Notes under the pieces: model-generated
Told to the model about the DNA's origin: nothing
What the model saw: the letters and a program-made list of their open reading frames with translations, nothing else
Database searches by the model: none
Source: Nanobdellota archaeon
GTDB taxonomy: Archaea; Nanobdellota; Nanobdellia; Woesearchaeales; JAGLGH01
Assembly (NCBI GenBank): GCA_023144115.1
Contig: JAGLGH010000136.1
Coordinates: 1 to 5,228, forward strand
Length of the DNA: 5,228 bases
Direction of reading: 5' to 3'
Made by a program: the position numbers and the translations under genes
Shown: positions 1-5,228 of the stretch, one piece after another
How the letters are laid out: each line of letters starts with the position of its first letter
How positions within the stretch are numbered: position 1 is the first letter of the stretch

Positions 1-512
<512 letters not shown>

Positions 513-555
513 GTTTAGGACTTAAAAAGTTCCCGCAGAAAACGCTTTAATGAAA

Positions 556-595
556 ACCTTTATAAATTATCTTACAAAACCTTATAGCAGGAGGT
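556..595 (+). promoter_or_regulatory. Probable promoter and Shine-Dalgarno of the zinc-ribbon/aEF-1B operon
   Basis: CTTTATAAATTA at 559-569 matches an archaeal TATA box with an A-rich stretch (GAAAAC) just upstream. Transcription about 25 nt downstream would begin near 588, giving a very short leader that holds or abuts the strong Shine-Dalgarno AGGAGGT (589-595), 7 nt before the ATG at 603. It faces away from the gap promoter, so 444-602 is a divergent control region with no other structure that I can see. Confidence 0.6.
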
Positions 596-602
596 TTATA
601 AA

Positions 603-773
603 ATGGAAAAAAATGTATGTTCATCTTGTAAAAAGAGAATAACTAATATTGAAGGATCTGTGCAGTTTCAATGTCCAAAATGCGGTAAAAGCACAATAAC
701 TAGGTGCAAAAACTGTAGGGAGATTGCAGCAAAGTATAAATGCCATGATTGTGGCTTTATAGGTCCTAACTAA
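603..773 (+). CDS. Small four-CxxC zinc-ribbon protein (HVO_2753-like / COG2888 family)
   Basis: A 56-residue protein made almost entirely of zinc knuckles: CSSC at 6-9, CPKC at 24-27, CKNC at 35-38 and CHDC at 47-50, ending GFIGPN. Eight cysteines should bind two zinc ions. This spacing and the RCxxCR...Y.C..CGF.GP ending match the archaeal family annotated as a predicted zinc-ribbon RNA-binding protein with a role in translation; its Haloferax member HVO_2753 is a characterised zinc-finger microprotein. The start is set by AGGAGGT 7 nt upstream. The aEF-1B gene starts 21 nt after the stop with its own ribosome site, so the two almost certainly share a transcript. That arrangement, as I recall, is also seen in other archaea and fits a ribosome-associated role. 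The exact molecular function is unknown. It is an easy gene to miss because of its length. Confidence 0.93.
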   Translation: MEKNVCSSCKKRITNIEGSVQFQCPKCGKSTITRCKNCREIAAKYKCHDCGFIGPN

Positions 774-794
774 AATTTTGAGAGGTAATAGAAA

Positions 795-1073
795 ATGGCG
801 CAAGCAATAGTTACATTAAAGATAATGCCTAGCAGTCCAGATATAGATCTTGACGACATGGAAGTGAAAATAAAGAGATTTATTGTGCAGTTCGCAGGTG
901 AAGGAGATATGAAAATCGAGAAGCAGCCAATCGCTTTTGGCCTTAATGCTCTCCAGATAATATTTGTAATGGACGAACAGATCGGATCCACTGAAGAACT
1001 GGAAAAGAACATTGAAAATATGGAAGGCATAAGCTCAGTAGAAGTCACTGATGTCAGAAGAGCTATAGGATAA
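795..1073 (+). CDS. ef1b: Archaeal translation elongation factor 1-beta (aEF-1B), nucleotide exchange factor for aEF-1A
   Basis: aEF-1B releases GDP from elongation factor 1-alpha so that it can rebind GTP and deliver aminoacyl-tRNA. The 92-residue length is normal for the archaeal protein, which is only the ferredoxin-like exchange domain. Seen directly: an N-terminal strand with IVTLKIMPSSPDIDL (residues 5-19), a central IAFGLNALQIIFVMDE block (46-61), a helix rich in Glu/Lys (TEELEKNIENMEGI) and the ending VEVTDVRRAIG, all typical of the family. The start ATG follows GAGAGGT at 780-786, 8 nt upstream. It is second in an operon after the zinc-ribbon gene and is followed by a T-rich stretch and tRNA-Ser. 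Base composition (about 42% GC in one counted line) is that of the core genome. Confidence 0.97.
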   Translation: MAQAIVTLKIMPSSPDIDLDDMEVKIKRFIVQFAGEGDMKIEKQPIAFGLNALQIIFVMDEQIGSTEELEKNIENMEGISSVEVTDVRRAIG

Positions 1074-1080
1074 GCTTATC

Positions 1081-1099
1081 TTATTTTATTTTATTTTTC
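1081..1099 (+). terminator. T-rich terminator after aEF-1B, possibly overlapping the tRNA promoter
   Basis: Seven bases after the aEF-1B stop is a run of TTATTTTATTTTATTTTT, with no hairpin, as expected for intrinsic archaeal termination. It sits about 10-27 nt upstream of the tRNA, where that gene's own TATA element would lie, so it may serve both purposes; read-through into the tRNA is also possible. Confidence 0.5.
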
Positions 1100-1107
1100 T
1101 CATTCCT

Positions 1108-1190
1108 GCCGGGATCGCATAATTCGGTATTGCGCTGGCCTTGAGAGCCAGTGTCCTCTGGACATCTGGGTTCAAATCCCAGTCCCGGCG
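1108..1190 (+). tRNA. tRNA-Ser (anticodon UGA)
   Basis: The full cloverleaf can be folded by eye. Acceptor arms GCCGGGA (1108-1114) and TCCCGGC (1183-1189) pair perfectly. The D arm (GCA...TGC) has A14, G18-G19 and A21. The anticodon stem CTGGC/GCCAG encloses the loop CTTGAGA, giving anticodon TGA, which reads UCA serine codons. The long variable arm TGTCC-TCT-GGACA marks a type II tRNA (Ser or Leu). The T arm is CTGGG-TTCAAAT-CCCAG. The discriminator base G at 1190 fits serine; leucine tRNAs carry A. A15 and the last variable-arm base T can form the Levitt pair. Position 9 is C, which is uncommon. CCA is not encoded (the next bases are TTT), so it must be added after transcription. Confidence 0.97.
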
Positions 1191-1212
1191 TTTAATCTTA
1201 AAGGTTTTATTC

Positions 1213-1338
1213 TTATGAGTACATACCCCCCAGTTTTATTCTACTAAATACTATATTTATATTTTCACTTAAAACTTTAGATAGTCCTCCAACATCTGCA
1301 TAAATGCAATTATCTATTGCTTCTATTATTAAGTCTAA
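1213..1338 (-). pseudogene. Open 41-codon tail in another frame: possible frameshifted C-terminus of the PIN gene
   Basis: In the +1 frame relative to the PIN gene there is an open run of 41 codons with no usable start, beginning at TTA (1336-1338) directly after an in-frame TAA and ending with TAA at 1213-1215. It reads like protein: it contains DLIIEAIDNCIYADVGG and SKVLSENINIVFSRIKLGG. It overlaps the last nine codons of the PIN frame (LNNRSNR...). Skipping one base within about 1326-1338 would join the PIN frame to it and carry the protein to within 22 nt of the tRNA. It could instead be a relic of another gene, or chance. I cannot tell a natural mutation from an assembly error. Confidence 0.4.
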
Positions 1339-2068
1339 TTAACTTTAATTTACCTATCTTCAGATTCTCATTATTTGTTAAAATCCCTAACGACCTATAA
1401 AACTCTCTATCACAAGTCATGAACGAAAGACGACCTTTCTCATCATTATATGCTAGAAATTCAGAAGCAATCTTCATATCTTCATAATCATTTTTATTCT
1501 CAAATATATCTAACTCACTTGCTTTAATTCTATTCAGCCATTCTTTATTCTTCTTGAGATCATATTGATTAACTATCTCAAACCTTTTAAATTTACTTAG
1601 AAATCTTGTTATTTCAACATCTGACTCTTTTTCTGATTCAATCAAGTATTTTTCCCTAAACTCTGCTAATTTATCGTTATTTTCAAAAAGAGAAATAATT
1701 GAATACTCTGAAAGCATTCTATTTATAAACCTTTTAATTGCATCAATATTAGAATTATCCTTATTAGATAGTTCCTTCAATTTCTCTTTTATTTTCTGAT
1801 TAACTATTGCATTAATCGCAAAAGGACTTAATTTTCTTTTAATATTAACTCTATCATTTTTTAAATCAATTATTGATTTTTCTATTAGTACACAAGCATC
1901 TTTTAAATAATTAGAATAAGTATAGATAAAACTAACTTTGACATTATCTAATAATACATAAATATCTTTCCTCTTATATGGTGCCAAGAATAAAAATACA
2001 GGAATATGAAAACTATCTAATTCATTTACAAACGCAAATATAACATTAACATCTGAAGAAATTGACAT
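1310..2068 (-). CDS. PIN-domain-like nuclease protein with a large internal insertion, second gene of an AT-rich cassette
   Basis: This 252-residue protein begins with SSDVNVIFAF (4-13), matching the first strand of PIN domains (usually DTNVLL), with D6 as the first acidic ligand. Near the end are NDYEDMKIASEFL (193-205) and FMTCDREFYRS (216-226), matching the last acidic helix (D194/D197) and the T-x-D-xx-F strand (D220). PIN domains bind Mg or Mn through such acids and usually cut RNA. The second acidic residue (perhaps E63) is uncertain. Between these motifs, roughly residues 50-190, lies a lysine- and glutamate-rich, mostly helical stretch; a VapC-type PIN protein is only about 130-140 residues long. 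The start is 2 nt after the stop of the upstream gene and has no Shine-Dalgarno, suggesting translational coupling. Very low GC. Its C-terminus may be truncated by a frameshift. PIN assignment is by motif only. Confidence 0.7.
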   Translation of the reverse strand: MSISSDVNVIFAFVNELDSFHIPVFLFLAPYKRKDIYVLLDNVKVSFIYTYSNYLKDACVLIEKSIIDLKNDRVNIKRKLSPFAINAIVNQKIKEKLKELSNKDNSNIDAIKRFINRMLSEYSIISLFENNDKLAEFREKYLIESEKESDVEITRFLSKFKRFEIVNQYDLKKNKEWLNRIKASELDIFENKNDYEDMKIASEFLAYNDEKGRLSFMTCDREFYRSLGILTNNENLKIGKLKLIRLNNRSNR

Positions 2069-2070
2069 TT

Positions 2071-2775
2071 TTAATTATACTTTTGAGAGATTATTTTCTG
2101 ATGGGATAGTGAAATCCTATCTTCTGATAGTACTTTAATTAATTTTTCAGTCTTATTATTATCAGTATCTTTTAAATTGAATAAAACATAAAGTACCCTC
2201 ATCCACAACAAATCTATCTGAAATAATCTTGGGTTTAATAGTCCTATATTCTTTTTTGAATATTTTCTGTTTTTAAATTTTTCATAAGATGCGCTTGAAG
2301 ATTCTTTTAAAAATTTGAATACAAGCATTAACTCGTTTAATAATTTAATTTTAATTAATGAAAGATTAGCACTTTGATTATATTTCAAAGAATCATAATA
2401 TTCATTAGAATACCTAGAAGATTCCAATAATGATAATACTGAAAGGTCCCATTTTATATTAATAATATCCTTATCTCTTACTTCATTAACACAATGTACT
2501 TTGATTTCTTCATTTGTTATCCCAAAAATATCATTTATCTCATTAATCTTATTTTCAATTAATTCAATAGTCCATCTTTCTTCAGGAAGTGACATAATAA
2601 AATTTTCTAATTTATAAATATCAATTTTTTTCTCTTTTAACTTTTCAAGAATTATTAAAGCATTAATATTATCACTTTTGTCATTAAAAAGTTTATCAAA
2701 AATAAAACTGAATGATGAGAAATAATCTTCTACTTGTTCCAAAATAGAATCTCTATTACAAATAATAGTTCTCAT
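2071..2775 (-). CDS. Hypothetical protein, first gene of the AT-rich PIN cassette
   Basis: I do not recognise this 234-residue protein. It starts MRTIICNRDS and is rich in Lys, Ile, Asn, Leu and Ser, with a mainly helical look: Glu/Lys-rich helices around 40-60 and 68-85, a WDLSVLSLLESS segment at 109-120, and a hydrophobic segment, LFQIDLLWMRVLYVLFNL, at 184-201 that carries charges and is more likely a buried helix than a membrane span. No signal peptide or metal-binding cluster is visible. It is far longer than typical VapB antitoxins and has no evident AbrB or ribbon-helix-helix pattern. It is followed after 2 nt by the PIN-like gene, so the two are very likely expressed together. Counted lines inside it have 15-23% GC. 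The start is supported by a TATA box 28 nt upstream rather than a ribosome site. Confidence 0.75.
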   Translation of the reverse strand: MRTIICNRDSILEQVEDYFSSFSFIFDKLFNDKSDNINALIILEKLKEKKIDIYKLENFIMSLPEERWTIELIENKINEINDIFGITNEEIKVHCVNEVRDKDIINIKWDLSVLSLLESSRYSNEYYDSLKYNQSANLSLIKIKLLNELMLVFKFLKESSSASYEKFKNRKYSKKNIGLLNPRLFQIDLLWMRVLYVLFNLKDTDNNKTEKLIKVLSEDRISLSHQKIISQKYN

Positions 2776-2798
2776 AAAACCACAGAGATATCTTTAAG

Positions 2799-2807
2799 TT
2801 TATAAAA
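2799..2807 (-). promoter_or_regulatory. Probable TATA box of the PIN cassette, leaderless type
   Basis: On the minus strand TTTTATAAA, within AGATTTTATAAACTTAAAGA, has its centre 28 nt from the first base of the ATG at 2775. The usual 25-27 nt spacing puts the transcription start within a few bases of the start codon, so the message would be leaderless or nearly so. The only Shine-Dalgarno candidate is a weak GTGG too close to the ATG. Confidence 0.5.
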
Positions 2808-2860
2808 TCTTCTTTTTATTTTTCAAATGGTGCAATACCTCTCAAACAATGCCCTCCTAT

Positions 2861-2882
2861 CCCCATAACCCTCATAACCCCT
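2861..2882. repeat. Short C-rich tandem repeat between divergent promoters
   Basis: CATAACCCT (2864-2872) is followed immediately by CATAACCCC (2873-2881), within a longer C-rich run from about 2851 to 2882 that also holds CCTATCCC. The surroundings are strongly AT-rich, so the patch stands out. It lies between the minus-strand TATA of the PIN cassette and the plus-strand TATA of the SWIM-like gene, where an operator would be placed. Only two copies exist, so chance cannot be excluded. Confidence 0.35.
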
Positions 2883-2901
2883 AGACAGTAGTCACCGATA
2901 C

Positions 2902-2942
2902 AAACCTTTATATATCCCCCATATTCTTTAAACTTAAAGGAG
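2902..2942 (+). promoter_or_regulatory. Promoter and Shine-Dalgarno of the SWIM-like gene
   Basis: AAACCTTTATATAT (2902-2915) is a textbook archaeal BRE plus TATA box (TTTATATAT at 2907-2915). Transcription 25-27 nt downstream starts near 2937, leaving about 12 nt of leader that contains AAAGGAG (2936-2942). That ribosome site is 6 nt from GTG at 2949 and is the main reason for accepting GTG as the start. Confidence 0.7.
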
Positions 2943-2948
2943 ATTATA

Positions 2949-3917
2949 GTGCAAAACAAAACAAAAATCTTTTTTCATGAGCCAACAGCTACAACAATAG
3001 AAAACTACCGTTATGTCAGATATATATCTCATGATTTTATAGATAATATACTGGATATTTCTGATGATGAGGCTGTAATAATAGAAGCTGACCTGATCCC
3101 AAAAGGATTTAAAAGCCCGCGAAAATTTATAAAGCATGGTAAAGAAGTTAAGCTAAAGCGTTATACATCTTTAGAGCATATAGTTAAATCAAGAAAAACA
3201 CCAGTCCAGTTAAGAGAAGAAGCATTTAATAAAATACAGAACAATGCATATCGTGGATATTCTTTCAAGCCATTTATGGCGCCTGACAAAAGGATAAGGG
3301 AGGTTTCTTTAGTAGAATGTCTGGAAGGCATAAGAATATACTGCTATGCAAACCAGCAGATAGAAGGAAAACCCTCTATATCTGTAGTGAAATCATACAA
3401 AGATTCAAGCGGAGTCGAAAAAGACGGAGCAGATATTATAGTCAAAGTGCCTTCAAGAATCAAAAAAATGGCAAGATACAATATAAAATTCATGTCTGTG
3501 CCAATTGTAGATTCGAGGATGAAATGGGGTATTGCTTATGGCATTTCAACTGACCACAACTGCATGCATAAGAAATACCTGATAAGGTTCAAGTACAAAA
3601 ACGACAAGGAAACATCAAGGCAGTTCAATTTCTGCGCTCATGAAGTTGCCGGGTATCTGGAAATAATCGACCACTTTCACAATAAGCATAAGAATCTTAT
3701 ACCTCTTCAGATGAGCCAGTTTGCAATCCCTACACAATATACTGTCGATTTTTACAAGAAGCTTTGCAATAACAGCCTGATCAGGAAAGACAGCCAGGTC
3801 AGGAAGCTGAATAAAGCAGAAAAAGAGATACTTCTATGGGGGCTTGTATACAAGCTGGACCATGATAGCACATTCTACGCTACAGAAAAAGTAAAGGATT
3901 ATAACTGGAAGAGTTAG
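2949..3917 (+). CDS. Protein with SWIM-like zinc site (CxH...CxH), function unknown
   Basis: A 322-residue soluble protein starting at GTG with a good Shine-Dalgarno. The central part resembles a SWIM zinc finger: a hydrophobic strand IIVKVPSR (163-170), then YNIKFMSVPIV (177-187), a Trp-containing strand MKWGIAYGIS (191-200), C205-x-H207, a strand LIRFKY, and C229-x-H231 leading into a helix, HEVAGYLEII. Classic SWIM domains carry CxCx(n)CxH and bind DNA or protein partners; here the second Cys is His, so this is a variant. The N-terminal 160 residues and the C-terminal 80 residues (basic, with HFHNKHK at 242-248) match nothing I know. The 5' part is clearly lower in GC than the 3' part. The next gene, an endonuclease IV-like protein, begins 51 nt downstream on the same strand. 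Gene is secure; the zinc-site reading is moderate. Confidence 0.8.
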   Translation: MQNKTKIFFHEPTATTIENYRYVRYISHDFIDNILDISDDEAVIIEADLIPKGFKSPRKFIKHGKEVKLKRYTSLEHIVKSRKTPVQLREEAFNKIQNNAYRGYSFKPFMAPDKRIREVSLVECLEGIRIYCYANQQIEGKPSISVVKSYKDSSGVEKDGADIIVKVPSRIKKMARYNIKFMSVPIVDSRMKWGIAYGISTDHNCMHKKYLIRFKYKNDKETSRQFNFCAHEVAGYLEIIDHFHNKHKNLIPLQMSQFAIPTQYTVDFYKKLCNNSLIRKDSQVRKLNKAEKEILLWGLVYKLDHDSTFYATEKVKDYNWKS

Positions 3918-3930
3918 CTCTGAAAGTGAT

Positions 3931-3946
3931 ACAAAAATTTAAATAA
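3931..3946 (+). promoter_or_regulatory. Probable leaderless promoter of the endonuclease IV-like gene
   Basis: ACAAAAATTTAAATAA contains an A-rich BRE-like stretch and a TATA-like TTTAAATAA (3938-3946) centred 27 nt before the ATG at 3969. No Shine-Dalgarno precedes that ATG (the bases are ACTTCATTTATTC). Transcription would begin at the start codon itself, so this gene can be expressed independently of the SWIM-like gene upstream. Confidence 0.55.
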
Positions 3947-3968
3947 CAACTTCGAACTTCATTTATTC

Positions 3969-4868
3969 ATGCGTAATCAGAACAGGATAGGCTTTCATGC
4001 CCGCAACTGGGCTGAGCTTGAAAGGGTAGTGAACATTGAAGGAGTCAGCCTTGTAGAGCTGAAGCCTGAGAAGTTAAGGCAGAGGGACAATATTGAGATG
4101 TATTTCTATGATGGCAAAAGCTTTGTTATAAATGAACCTATTGTAAAAGAGATTAAGACTATATGTGATGAAAAAAGCATCTGCGCTCAGATACATTTAC
4201 CATTTGAAAAAAAGAATGATTCTTCTGAAGAACGGGGATTATGCCAGTCAGAAATATCTCATCATCCAATGATTCTTGCAAGGTACGAGATGTTTGGCAG
4301 ATTATTAGATGATTATGATATTGGGTCTGTTCTCACAACACATCCTCCTACTTTCGGCTTTGGTAGCAAACAGTTATGGAGTGAACAGCAATCTCTTGAA
4401 GCAGGAATAGCGCTATATGCAAAAGTTGACATGCTTATAAAAGAGAAGAAATACAGATTCAGGCTTGGAATAGAAAACATGGTGCTGCCAAAAAAGTCAG
4501 GCATAGGTAGTATAGGATACAAACCTGAGCACATAGACAAGCTGATAGGCAATACATCTGAGATTGGAATCACTGTTGACTCTGGCCACAGGAGGCTTAA
4601 TGATGAGATGTCAGTATCAAAGCTGTTTAGCTATGGCCATGTTGTGAATGTTCATTTCCATTCTAATGCTGGAATTCCCTCAGCTGTTGATTACAGGGAT
4701 GACGAGCACATATTTGCAACGAGAAAAAACCTGCTTTATTATAACAGATATATCAAAACCTTCCGCAGGTTCAGGATGCCTATTGTGCTTGAGATAGACA
4801 AGTTAGATAAGTTCAGTGATGAAGAATTGGGCAGATATGTTATGAATCTGAGAAAAGAAATAAATTGA
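3969..4868 (+). CDS. Endonuclease IV / xylose isomerase-like TIM-barrel protein
   Basis: This 299-residue protein has the ordered metal-ligand pattern of the AP endonuclease family 2 / sugar isomerase TIM barrel. Visible strands and candidate ligands are QIHLPFE (H76), LTTHPP (H125), LGIENM (E169), ITVDSGH (D204 and H207, the DxxH pair), VNVHFHSN (H229 or H231), RDDEH (D245-x-H247, the DxH pair) and IVLEID (E275). These correspond one to one with the nine zinc ligands of E. coli endonuclease IV, with similar spacing (E to D 35 residues versus 34). After E169, the GYKPEH segment also resembles the endonuclease IV ...GYKFEH... pattern. Endonuclease IV cuts DNA 5' to abasic sites; related barrels isomerise sugars. 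Which reaction applies is not settled, since outside the ligands similarity looks low. No signal peptide. Probably leaderless; ends at a convergent terminator. Confidence 0.88.
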   Translation: MRNQNRIGFHARNWAELERVVNIEGVSLVELKPEKLRQRDNIEMYFYDGKSFVINEPIVKEIKTICDEKSICAQIHLPFEKKNDSSEERGLCQSEISHHPMILARYEMFGRLLDDYDIGSVLTTHPPTFGFGSKQLWSEQQSLEAGIALYAKVDMLIKEKKYRFRLGIENMVLPKKSGIGSIGYKPEHIDKLIGNTSEIGITVDSGHRRLNDEMSVSKLFSYGHVVNVHFHSNAGIPSAVDYRDDEHIFATRKNLLYYNRYIKTFRRFRMPIVLEIDKLDKFSDEELGRYVMNLRKEIN

Positions 4869-4893
4869 AATTTAATCTCCAAATCATTTTCTC

Positions 4894-4913
4894 AAAAAAT
4901 GTTTTATTTTTTT
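4894..4913. terminator. Bidirectional A/T hairpin terminator between convergent genes
   Basis: AAAAAAT (4894-4900), a five-base spacer and ATTTTTT (4906-4912) can pair. The plus strand then presents a T run (4907-4913) after the endonuclease IV-like gene, and the minus strand presents a T run (the complement of 4894-4899) after the surface-protein gene. One element can therefore end both convergent transcripts. Confidence 0.6.
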
Positions 4914-4918
4914 GGCAT

Positions 4919-5228
4919 TTATCTCTTCCATCGGAATATTATAAGTCCAATTAATACCGCAATCAATCCAAATATTAAAGTTATTGTTGAAAACTCAGGT
5001 ATAACAGCGCCAGTGCTATTTGTGGTGTAATTACTAAAGCTGGTTACCTCAAACTTAACAGGACTTGCTGATAATTTTACGCAATCAGGAGAGTTGCAAA
5101 TCTGTCCATCTTTCATCACATTAAAGCTTGTAATGTCTGAATAAGATACTCCAGCCATAGTAATATTTGCAGAGTTATTAAATGCTGATAATTCATCAGA
5201 GTTTACATAGACATAATTATTTAAAAAG
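4919..5228 (-). CDS. Cell-surface protein with PEF-CTERM-like C-terminal anchor (partial at right edge)
   Basis: The frame is open from the right edge (first full codon at 5227), giving the last 102 residues of a longer protein; the Met at 5156-5158 is internal, not a start. The tail has the archaeal sorting layout: PEF at 77-79, a hydrophobic membrane segment (about 80-98, TITLIFGLIAVLIGL...), and the basic end RWKR. In archaea such PEF-CTERM tails are recognised by an archaeosortase, which cleaves and anchors the protein at the surface. The part before it is Ser/Thr/Asn-rich with N-glycosylation sequons (NNS, NIT, NYT, NST) and a CNSPDC pair (44-49) that could form a disulfide, consistent with an extracellular beta-rich domain. 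The function of the exported part is unknown. A plain C-terminal membrane anchor without sortase cleavage is the alternative. Confidence 0.85.
   Translation of the reverse strand, partial: FLNNYVYVNSDELSAFNNSANITMAGVSYSDITSFNVMKDGQICNSPDCVKLSASPVKFEVTSFSNYTTNSTGAVIPEFSTITLIFGLIAVLIGLIIFRWKR

Noticed and set aside
621..1048. Minus-strand open frames opposite the zinc-ribbon and aEF-1B genes
   Set aside because: They are antisense to two confidently identified genes, have no ribosome site, and show no recognisable protein features.
1136..1150. Reading the tRNA as leucine (GAG anticodon)
   Set aside because: Shifting the anticodon loop breaks the perfect CTGGC/GCCAG stem, and the discriminator base is G, which fits serine.
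1160..1190. tRNA 3' end as an integrase attachment site with a second copy in the window
   Set aside because: No second copy of the T-arm/acceptor sequence was found; only a 7-bp TTCAAAT match near 2822. No integrase gene is visible either.
1310..2775. The two minus-strand cassette genes as one gene broken by a frameshift
   Set aside because: The second frame begins at an ATG 2 nt after the first stop and immediately shows a proper N-terminal PIN strand, so two coupled genes fit better.
1197..2940. CTTAAAGG at both 1197-1204 and 2933-2940 as a target-site or attachment repeat flanking the cassette
   Set aside because: Only 8 bp in AT-rich DNA, and the right copy is part of the Shine-Dalgarno region of the SWIM-like gene; chance is sufficient.
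2934..3137. Minus-strand open frame opposite the start of the SWIM-like gene
   Set aside because: It overlaps a gene with a clear promoter, ribosome site and long frame; the cysteine- and tyrosine-rich translation looks like a reverse-strand artefact.
3317..3553. Second plus-strand frame inside the SWIM-like gene
   Set aside because: It lies wholly within the longer gene, lacks a ribosome site and is very rich in Arg and Lys, as expected for an out-of-frame reading.
4313..4573. Minus-strand open frame opposite the endonuclease IV-like gene
   Set aside because: The plus strand here encodes conserved metal-ligand motifs; the antisense frame has no start signals.

Overview
The window looks like a piece of an archaeal chromosome, most likely from a DPANN-type lineage such as Woesearchaeota or Pacearchaeota. 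That lineage call is inference. The archaeal evidence is direct: a small four-CxxC zinc-ribbon gene followed by archaeal translation factor aEF-1B, a tRNA-Ser without encoded CCA, TTTATATA-type TATA boxes (with Shine-Dalgarno sites before some genes and leaderless-type starts before others), T-rich terminators, and a surface protein ending in an archaeosortase-like PEF-plus-membrane tail.

Layout, left to right. (1) Positions 1-443, minus strand: N-terminal part of a type I (bacterial-style) glyceraldehyde-3-phosphate dehydrogenase, cut by the window edge. (2) A divergent promoter region (444-602), then a plus-strand translation cluster: zinc-ribbon protein (603-773), aEF-1B (795-1073) and tRNA-Ser(UGA) (1108-1190). 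(3) A very AT-rich block on the minus strand (about 1200-2775): an unrecognised 234-residue protein followed 2 nt later by a PIN-domain-like protein, whose last part may continue in another frame down to 1213. Sampled lines here have 15-30% GC, against about 42% in parts of the flanking genes. (4) A divergent promoter region with a short C-rich tandem repeat. (5) Plus strand: a 322-residue protein with a SWIM-like CxH...CxH zinc site (2949-3917), then a 299-residue TIM-barrel protein of the endonuclease IV / xylose-isomerase-like superfamily with all nine candidate metal ligands (3969-4868). (6) Minus strand: C-terminal 102 residues of a cell-surface protein with a PEF-CTERM-like tail (4919-5228), running off the right edge and converging on the TIM-barrel gene at a shared A/T hairpin.

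The housekeeping half (GAPDH, zinc ribbon, aEF-1B, tRNA) is ordinary. The best candidate for something undescribed is the AT-rich two-gene minus-strand cassette next to the tRNA: a nuclease-like protein translationally coupled to a partner of no recognised family. The SWIM-like gene beside the endonuclease IV-like gene is a second, weaker candidate for a functional pair, perhaps in nucleic-acid repair. No function is demonstrated for either pair; both ideas rest on motifs and gene order only.
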